From an uncultured Oscillibacter sp. (GTDB lineage: Bacteria; Bacillota; Clostridia; Oscillospirales; Oscillospiraceae), in NCBI GenBank assembly GCA_946183175.1, contig CAMHBH010000008.1, positions 1 to 28,507 of the forward strand: 28,507 nucleotides of DNA, read 5' to 3'. Positions 23,573 to 28,507 of this stretch are shown in pieces. Both the position numbers and the translations under genes were made by a program. The first letter of the stretch is position 1. Every line of letters starts with the position of its first letter. Below the pieces are notes generated by a model. The model was not told where the DNA came from, ran no database searches, and saw only the letters and a list, made by a program, of their open reading frames with translations.

Positions 23573-24418
23573 TTACTCTTCGTAGAACTCCTCTGCGGCC
23601 TCGGTCGGGGCCTCGCCTGTGCGGAGAGTTCGGTACTGCTGGAGCGCGTCGCCCAGTTCGTTGTAGAGGTTCTTGCCGGTGATAATCATTTCCACGCGGC
23701 GGTTATGGGCGCGCCCGTCGCGGGTGGCGTTGGTGTCGACGGGCCGCCACTGTCCGTAGCCGACGCTGACGATACGCGCCGGGGAGATTTCCACGCGCTT
23801 CTGCAAGTAGATGGTGACGTTGGTGGCGCGGTTGGAGGCGAGGCGGCGGTCGTTGTCGATGTTGTTGGCGCGGTCGGGGGAGGCCTGCGCGGTGTGGCCC
23901 ATAATGCGGAGTTCGTCCACGGCGCGGGCCGCCCTGTTGAGCGCGTCGGCGACGGTGTTGAGAATCCGCTCCCCCTCGACGGTGATGGACGGGCTGTCGC
24001 CCATGAAAAACACGGCGTCGTTGAACGACACGAACACGTAGCCGTCGCCCTTCGTGACTTCGATGTTGTCGGCCTGTCCGCTCTCGGCGGCCATTTCCTT
24101 TAACATTTGGGCCAGTTGCGACATGAGGTCTTCGATTTCGGACTGTTCGATTTCTTCCTCGCTCGGGGCGACGCCGAAATCGGAGCCGATACCCTCGGAC
24201 GGGTCGGCCAGCGGGCCTTCACTGCCGGAAGTCATGGTACTGGTTTCCAGCGACGACGGGTTGAAGCTCTGCACGATGGCCTTGAACTTCTCCTCGCTGA
24301 TAGTCGACATGGAGTAGAGCAGGACGAAGAAGCACAGCAACAGCGTAACCATGTCGCCATAGGTGTCCATCCAGTTCGCGCCGCCGCCCCCGCCGCCGCT
24401 CTTTTTCTTGATTGCCAT
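23573..24418 (-). CDS. motB: Flagellar stator protein MotB
   Basis: MotB anchors the stator to peptidoglycan and carries the ion-binding aspartate. The 281-residue protein has a polyglycine stretch (residues 8-13), the membrane helix with WMDTYGDMVTLLLCF (Asp 22 is the expected ion site), a plug/linker rich in acidic residues and an OmpA-like domain (about 145-250). The OmpA domain reads GHTA at 174-177 where GHTD is usual, while Arg 197 and the terminal NRRVE are kept. The ribosome site GGGAGGA lies about 14 bases before the ATG, and GAGG-TTGCTT-type pairing with CCTC next to the ATG could hide it. Ion choice cannot be read from this. Confidence 0.95.
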   Translation of the reverse strand: MAIKKKSGGGGGGANWMDTYGDMVTLLLCFFVLLYSMSTISEEKFKAIVQSFNPSSLETSTMTSGSEGPLADPSEGIGSDFGVAPSEEEIEQSEIEDLMSQLAQMLKEMAAESGQADNIEVTKGDGYVFVSFNDAVFFMGDSPSITVEGERILNTVADALNRAARAVDELRIMGHTAQASPDRANNIDNDRRLASNRATNVTIYLQKRVEISPARIVSVGYGQWRPVDTNATRDGRAHNRRVEMIITGKNLYNELGDALQQYRTLRTGEAPTEAAEEFYEE

Positions 24419-24479
24419 AAAGAGGTTGCTTCCTCCCTTCTATGCTGTCGCTGTTCCGGGACGGAAAAGCGAGTGTGTC

Positions 24480-25277
24480 TTATTCGCCGCCGGCGGAGGC
24501 CTTTTCCCGCGTCTTCTGGGACACGAACGTCAGGAGGCGTTCGCGGAGGAACTTCGGGTTCTCCCCGGCCTGAATGCCCGTGATTCCCTCGACGATAATC
24601 AGCTTGCAGAGGATTTCCTCGTCGCCGCGGGTGCGCAGGTGGGTGGCGATGGGGCCGAACACCTGGTGGGCCAGCATGCAGCCGTACATGGTCGTAATCA
24701 TGGCGGTACCCATGTCGTCGCCGAGGCTGGAGGAGCCGTCGGACATGTTCAGGCCCTTGCACATGTTGATGAGGCCGCAGAGGGTGCCGACCATGCCGAA
24801 CGCGGGCGCCATAGCGGAGGCTTTGTCGTAGAGGGCCGCGCCGGATTCGTGCCGGGCCGCCATTTGTTCGATGTCGGTTTCGAGCACGAGCCGGACGCGG
24901 TCGGCGTCGTTGCCGTCGACGAGGAGCATAATGGCCTGTTTGAAAAAGGGGTCTTTCTGCTCGGCGGCCATGCCTTCCAGAGAGAGCAGGCCGTCCTTAC
25001 GGGCCTTGTTGGCGACTTCCGTCAACTGGTCGATGATGCTCAGGGGGTCGAATTTCTTGGTATTCATGACCAGCCCGAAGTGTTTCGGGATGGACTTCAG
25101 CACGGACGTGGGCATACTCGCCGCCACGACGGCGAACGTACAGCCCACCACGATGAGCACGCTCGGCATGTCGACGAAGTTCATCAGCTTGTTGAAGTCG
25201 ATTTTCGGGAAGCCCAGCATGCCCAGGAGGATAAAGGCGAAGGAGAGAACCAGTCCCACGACATACGCGATGTTCAT
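24480..25277 (-). CDS. motA: Flagellar stator protein MotA
   Basis: MotA forms the five-subunit ion channel shell around MotB. The 265-residue protein has four membrane helices (about 4-22, 38-55, 155-175, 185-206) and a large cytosolic loop with charged residues that meet FliG (KARKDGLLSLE). The pore motif MAPAFGMVGTLCGLI holds the conserved proline. ATG at 25277 follows flbD by 38 bases; the nearest GGAG is about 13 bases upstream. Intact. Confidence 0.96.
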   Translation of the reverse strand: MNIAYVVGLVLSFAFILLGMLGFPKIDFNKLMNFVDMPSVLIVVGCTFAVVAASMPTSVLKSIPKHFGLVMNTKKFDPLSIIDQLTEVANKARKDGLLSLEGMAAEQKDPFFKQAIMLLVDGNDADRVRLVLETDIEQMAARHESGAALYDKASAMAPAFGMVGTLCGLINMCKGLNMSDGSSSLGDDMGTAMITTMYGCMLAHQVFGPIATHLRTRGDEEILCKLIIVEGITGIQAGENPKFLRERLLTFVSQKTREKASAGGE

Positions 25278-25315
25278 AAAAATTTCCGCTCCGTTTCTTG
25301 TCGTTCAGATTCCGA

Positions 25316-25534
25316 CTACTTGCGCTTGTCGGTTACGGCGATTTGCCGGTGGATGTCGAGCACTTTCGCGTTGTACTCCGCGATTTTGCGGATAATGTCC
25401 TGTATGGTCTCCTGCACGAGGTAGTAGTCGTGGTTCATCATGACGACGCGGGTCTCGGGGATGGTCTCGATACACTCAATCTGGTTGTGGTTCAGCAGAA
25501 ATTTCTCCTTTGATACCTTGGTAAGTACAATCAT
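25316..25534 (-). CDS. flbD: FlbD/SwrD family protein
   Basis: A 72-residue cytoplasmic protein with the family opening MIVLTKVSKEKFLLNHNQIE and the conserved IETIPETRVVMMNHDYYLVQE. In B. subtilis the orthologue SwrD raises motor power by supporting the stator; its mechanism is not established. It stands directly before motA, as usual. ATG at 25534 has AAGGAA 9 bases upstream. The 63-base gap before it contains a perfect 18-base palindrome. Confidence 0.93.
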   Translation of the reverse strand: MIVLTKVSKEKFLLNHNQIECIETIPETRVVMMNHDYYLVQETIQDIIRKIAEYNAKVLDIHRQIAVTDKRK

Positions 25535-25566
25535 GTTGTGCCGTTCCTTTCTGCGCGGAAGGGCGC

Positions 25567-25584
25567 GGGGGACGCGCGTCCCCC
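25567..25584 (-). other. Perfect 18-base palindrome between flgE and flbD
   Basis: GGGGGACGCGCGTCCCCC reads the same on both strands and starts 13 bases after the flgE stop. RNA would form a GC-rich stem of up to 7-8 pairs. No T tract follows, so it is more likely an RNA end or stability element than a terminator. Confidence 0.7.
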
Positions 25585-25597
25585 TACGCCTGGAGAA

Positions 25598-26695
25598 TTA
25601 CCGCTTCATGTTCACGAGTTCCTCGAGCATGGAGTCGGTCACGGTGACGATTCTGGTATTGGCCTGGTAGCCGCGCTGGATGACAATCATGTGCGTGATT
25701 TCGTCGGCGAGGTCGGTACCGGAGGATTCGAGGCCGCCGTTGAGCAGTTCGGTGTCGCCGGCGCTCTCGATGATGAGGCGGTTGGAGTCGGTGCCGCCGG
25801 GGTTGACGGGCTGTCCGTCGAGGCCGATTTCGGGGTAGGTCACGACGCCGCCGACGGTCGTCAGGCGCACGTTGCCCGCGCCGCCGAGGGCCTTGTAGTA
25901 GCGCCCGTCGTCGTGCGTGACGCCGTTGGGGTTCTCGGCCTTCCCCACGGCGATGACGCCGATGACGACCTGGATGTCGTCGGCGGTGACGGCGGTGATG
26001 ACGCCGGAGCGGTCTACACTCAAAGTGTCGACGTTGAGGCGCTTATAGGGGACGTAAGTACCCTCCTGTCCGGGGGTGTTGGCCTCCTCGATGGCCTCCA
26101 GGGCCTGCTGATTGTCGACGAGTTCGGGGTTCTCCTCGTCGTCGGTCTCGTTGGGCATGAGGATTTCTTTCGTCTGCTCATTATAATACGGAAGGCGAAT
26201 CGGCGTCAAGAGCGTACTGAAACTCGCGTTCTGGTCAGGGTTGGCGGTGTTGAGGAAGCCGTAGACAATCTGCCCGCCGCCGTCGGTGAGCCAGCCGCTG
26301 CTGAACTCGAAGTTGCCCAGGCGGCTGAGGGACATGCCGTTGAGTTCGGCCTGAGAGTTGATTCCGAACTTGGTCTTGTCGCCGACGATAAAGAAGCCGT
26401 CGCCGTCGACCATGCAGTCGAGGCCGCGCCCGGTGGTGTTGAAGATTTTGGTGCTCATGTCGAGGTCGATGGTGCCGAGCGTGCAGCCGAAGCCGATTTG
26501 GGCGGGGTTGTTGCCGCCGATTTCGTCGGTGCCGTTGGAGCCCGAGCGCATATTCGTGTAGAGGGCCTCGTCGAAGGTGTAGCGGGTGGCCTTGTAGGCG
26601 TAGGTGTTGACGTTGGCGACGTTGTTGCCGATAACGCCAAGGGCGCTCATGTGCGTCTTGAGGCCCGATACTGCCGCGTACATGGAACTTGTCAT
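25598..26695 (-). CDS. flgE: Flagellar hook protein FlgE
   Basis: FlgE polymerises to the hook that joins rod and filament. The 365-residue protein has the axial N-terminal motif LGVIGNNVANVNTYAYKATR and the C-terminal helix GTDLADEITHMIVIQRGYQA. A central acidic stretch (NETDDEENPELVDNQQALEA, near 182-201) is notable. It is exported by the type III gate and has no Sec signal. ATG at 26695 has AAGGAG 8 bases upstream. Strong hairpins lie in the gaps on both sides of the gene, which may raise its mRNA level above that of its neighbours. Confidence 0.96.
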   Translation of the reverse strand: MTSSMYAAVSGLKTHMSALGVIGNNVANVNTYAYKATRYTFDEALYTNMRSGSNGTDEIGGNNPAQIGFGCTLGTIDLDMSTKIFNTTGRGLDCMVDGDGFFIVGDKTKFGINSQAELNGMSLSRLGNFEFSSGWLTDGGGQIVYGFLNTANPDQNASFSTLLTPIRLPYYNEQTKEILMPNETDDEENPELVDNQQALEAIEEANTPGQEGTYVPYKRLNVDTLSVDRSGVITAVTADDIQVVIGVIAVGKAENPNGVTHDDGRYYKALGGAGNVRLTTVGGVVTYPEIGLDGQPVNPGGTDSNRLIIESAGDTELLNGGLESSGTDLADEITHMIVIQRGYQANTRIVTVTDSMLEELVNMKR

Positions 26696-26708
26696 TCAGT
26701 AACTCCTT

Positions 26709-26787
26709 AAAAAATCCGCGTGGGACGGGGTGTCGGGGCGGGCCAATCGGGCCGCGCCCCCCGGCATCCGCTAGGGACCTGCCGTCC
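26709..26787 (-). other. Strong stem-loops in the gap before flgE
   Basis: On the minus strand GGGGCG-GGCC pairs with GGCC-CGCCCC around CGATT, with one bulged base (26735-26760). GGACGG (26723-26728) and CCGTCC (26782-26787) can close a longer stem around it. Six T residues (26709-26714 on the minus strand) follow about 8 bases after the long stem. It resembles a leaky terminator or attenuator, or an RNA cut site, in the 95-base gap after the TIGR02530-type gene. Confidence 0.5.
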
Positions 26788-26790
26788 GCG

Positions 26791-27168
26791 TCAGAGAAGT
26801 ACAGCCCCGTCAATGTTGGTAAAGATATTCTGTTTCATCTCCTCCCCGGACATGGTGGTAATGACCCGCCCGTAGGGGATATTGATGATGAAGGCCTGTG
26901 AATCGCTGAAAGCAAGGATGTTTTTCGCGCCCTTCTCGTGGGCCTTCTCCACGGAGTCGGCGAGCTTGTCCATTAAGTCCGAAGTGAGTTCGATACCGCG
27001 TTCCTCGGCGCGCGCGAGGGCGTGCTTGGAGAAATTGACCGTCCGCTGTTGAAGCATGTCGCCGAACGCGGCGGACGTATTCCGCGCGGAAGTTGCCGGG
27101 ACGGCGGACGTATTCCGCGTGGGGGTGGCCGGGACGGCGCGCGCGGCGTTCTGGATTTTGTTTATCAT
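26791..27168 (-). CDS. TIGR02530 family flagellar operon protein
   Basis: A 125-residue cytoplasmic protein with the family core FSKHALARAEERGI, a basic-amphipathic helix and KNILAFSDSQAFIINIPYGRVITTM ending near FTNIDGAVLL. The family is encoded next to hook genes in Bacillota and its biochemical role is not known to me; a role in hook assembly or export is a guess from location. The N-terminal 45 residues are Ala/Thr/Pro-rich and contain a short repeat (AVPATPTRNTSA then AVPATSARNTSA). ATG at 27168 has AAGGGGG 7 bases upstream. Confidence 0.88.
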   Translation of the reverse strand: MINKIQNAARAVPATPTRNTSAVPATSARNTSAAFGDMLQQRTVNFSKHALARAEERGIELTSDLMDKLADSVEKAHEKGAKNILAFSDSQAFIINIPYGRVITTMSGEEMKQNIFTNIDGAVLL

Positions 27169-27191
27169 GGGCGGCCCCCTTCCGAGTGCGC

Positions 27192-27986
27192 TTACAGGGT
27201 GCCGATTTCCTGCATGGCGTCCTCAATGATTTCCATGGGGATGTCGGAGTAGCCGAGGGCGTCGAGCATGGCGGCGGCGTCTGTACTGCTCCCGGCGGCG
27301 GTGAGGAGATTCACGACGGCGTCGCGCTTGTTGCTGGACGGGTCGAGAATGTCGGCGATAGCGTCGGCGCGTTTGTCGTCGTCGTCGGAGGGCTTGAGCG
27401 CTTCAAGAAGGGCGTCTACAGTGTCGTCGTTGGCGTTGAGGGCGGCGCGGGCGGCGGCGTCGAGGGCGCTGGAAGTCGTCTGCTGATTGAGCCAGTCTTC
27501 CGCTTCCTGTACGGCCTGCGCGTTCTTCTGCTGGGCCTCTTGGGAGGGGAGCTGTCCGACGGCGAGCACGTCCGAGAGCCAGTAACTGTCGTCGCCGACG
27601 AAAATCACCGGGGAGCCGTTGAGCATGCCCGTACCCGTGACGGTGCCCGTAATCTGCTGGGTCGAGCGCCCGTTCTGCTGGGCGATGATGACCTCTTTGC
27701 CGACGAGGGAGGCGGCGTACGTCATATTGGTGGTGTCGGTAATCAGGTCGCTGATGTTGCTGACAGCCTGCACGACGGACATCTGAACCATCTGGTTCAT
27801 CATGTCGCTGATGTCGGCCTGATTGTCAATGGTCTGGTTCTGGAAGGTGGCGACCATCAACTGGAGGAAGTCTTCCATCTGGAGGTCTTTCCCGGCCTTC
27901 TTACTGGTGCTGTGCTTCGCGACAGAAGCGGCGGTTTCCAGTCCGGTGGTGACAATGCCGTTCAAGTCCGTAATGTAACTGCTCAT
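27192..27986 (-). CDS. flgD: Hook assembly scaffold FlgD with long C-terminal extension
   Basis: FlgD caps the growing hook and lets FlgE subunits fold at the tip. The N-terminal part (LQMEDFLQLMVATFQNQ, 35-51, then QADISDMMNQMVQMSVVQAV) is the FlgD export and cap domain, followed by a short beta region (about 92-142). Residues 146-264 are an extra, Ala/Asp/Gln-rich, probably helical segment that short Bacillota FlgD proteins (about 140 residues) lack. ATG at 27986 has AAAGGAG 6 bases upstream. It is 19 bases after fliK. Confidence 0.93.
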   Translation of the reverse strand: MSSYITDLNGIVTTGLETAASVAKHSTSKKAGKDLQMEDFLQLMVATFQNQTIDNQADISDMMNQMVQMSVVQAVSNISDLITDTTNMTYAASLVGKEVIIAQQNGRSTQQITGTVTGTGMLNGSPVIFVGDDSYWLSDVLAVGQLPSQEAQQKNAQAVQEAEDWLNQQTTSSALDAAARAALNANDDTVDALLEALKPSDDDDKRADAIADILDPSSNKRDAVVNLLTAAGSSTDAAAMLDALGYSDIPMEIIEDAMQEIGTL

Positions 27987-28005
27987 GGGTACTCCTTTCG
28001 GGGTG

Positions 28006-28507
28006 TCAGGTTTCGAGGCCGACCAGCCCGAGGCGCAACTGCTGTATAAAGTCGCGGTCTTCGTGTTCGCCGCGCTCCCGGTCGCGCTTCTGCTGATTCT
28101 GTTGCCGGTTCTGCTGATTCTGTCCGTTGTCCTCGTTGGGGTTGATGAAGATGTAGGGGGCGTTCTGGGTCTCGGTCATTTCCACCTTGACCTGCGGGCG
28201 GGACGTGGACGCCAAAAGCTGTTGCAGTCCGGCGGTATTGCGCTCTAAGAGTTCGGCGGCGCGGACGGTCGACGCGCTGAGCTGAATATGCAACGCGCCG
28301 TCGGTGGCCTGCGTCAGCGAGACGGTAATCTTGCCGAGTTCGGGCGGGGAAAGCGTCAATTCTACGTAGCTGTTGCCCTCGGCGTCGGTCAGAAATTCCT
28401 CAATGCGCCCGCGCAACTGCTCCATGCCGTCGGGGGCCTCGAGTTCGACGGGCGCTTCCTGTACGGAGGCCACTTTCACGGGCTCGGCCTGCATGTAGCC
28501 GAATACG
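28006..28507 (-). CDS. fliK: Flagellar hook-length control protein FliK, C-terminal part
   Basis: The frame is open through the window edge (reading VFGY before the first Met), so about 167 C-terminal residues are present and the N-terminus lies outside. The part seen is the FliK/Flg_hook domain that contacts FlhB to switch export: the hallmark LSPPELGKITVSL is clear. The tail is Gln/Asn/Arg-rich (NEDNGQNQQNRQQNQQKR) and then ends FIQQLRLGLVGLET. Position directly before flgD is the standard place for fliK. Confidence 0.9.
   Translation of the reverse strand, partial: VFGYMQAEPVKVASVQEAPVELEAPDGMEQLRGRIEEFLTDAEGNSYVELTLSPPELGKITVSLTQATDGALHIQLSASTVRAAELLERNTAGLQQLLASTSRPQVKVEMTETQNAPYIFINPNEDNGQNQQNRQQNQQKRDRERGEHEDRDFIQQLRLGLVGLET

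Noticed and set aside
26180..26185. TATAAT on the minus strand within flgE
   Set aside because: It spells Tyr-Tyr-Asn codons and lies in the middle of a coding region, with no -35 box at a suitable distance and no gene start nearby.
26771..26774. CTAG is also rare; I noticed one copy
   Set aside because: CTAG is rare in most bacterial genomes, so this needs no special cause; I did not count it with care.

Overview
This window looks like chromosomal DNA of a motile, GC-rich member of the Bacillota, class Clostridia, possibly Oscillospiraceae-like. The flagellar gene order, FliY with CheC and FliN parts, CheV/CheC/CheD chemotaxis proteins, strong AGGAGG-type ribosome sites and GTG/TTG starts all point that way. 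The species is not determinable from the sequence alone. The first 49 bases are not biological: they are Illumina library adapter with an 8-base index, so this is a raw contig end. Every gene I can support is on the minus strand, so the text below runs from right to left. No gene-free stretch exceeds about 155 bases.

Region A (28507 to 7987) is one long flagellar and chemotaxis operon that enters from beyond the right edge. Its order is fliK (partial), flgD, a TIGR02530-type gene, flgE, flbD/swrD, motA, motB, fliM, fliY, cheY, fliO, fliP, fliQ, fliR, flhB, flhA, fliA (sigma-28), flgF-like, flgG-like, cheC, cheD, cheV, an EAL-HDOD gene and glpK. It supplies the hook and its assembly factors, the stator, the switch complex, the type III export gate, the late-gene sigma factor, the distal rod and the adaptation enzymes. 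fliL, flhF, flhG, cheA, cheB and cheW are absent from their usual places. Glycerol kinase at the end is an unexpected member.

Region B (7971 to 7693) is a separate small unit. A sigma-28-type promoter, a good ribosome site, a 60-residue YjfB-like protein and a hairpin terminator follow one another, which suggests a late motility gene controlled by the fliA product encoded in the same window.

Region C (7615 to 6457) holds an LtrA-family membrane protein followed by a terminator-like hairpin.

Region D (6431 to 50) starts at an extended -10 sigma-A promoter and reads through two tandem DUF4230 paralogues, an RlmI-type methyltransferase, ecfA1, ecfA2, ecfT (the general module of an ECF vitamin/metal transporter, without its substrate-binding S subunit), truA and a DUF5711-like gene cut off by the adapter.

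The strongest unexplained signals are: (1) near-total absence of GATC, with one native copy found by eye where base composition predicts about a hundred; (2) a FliY whose linker carries three copies of a peptide like the CheY-P docking motif; (3) the sigma-28 promoter in front of the small YjfB-like gene; and (4) strong hairpins on both sides of flgE inside an otherwise tightly packed operon.
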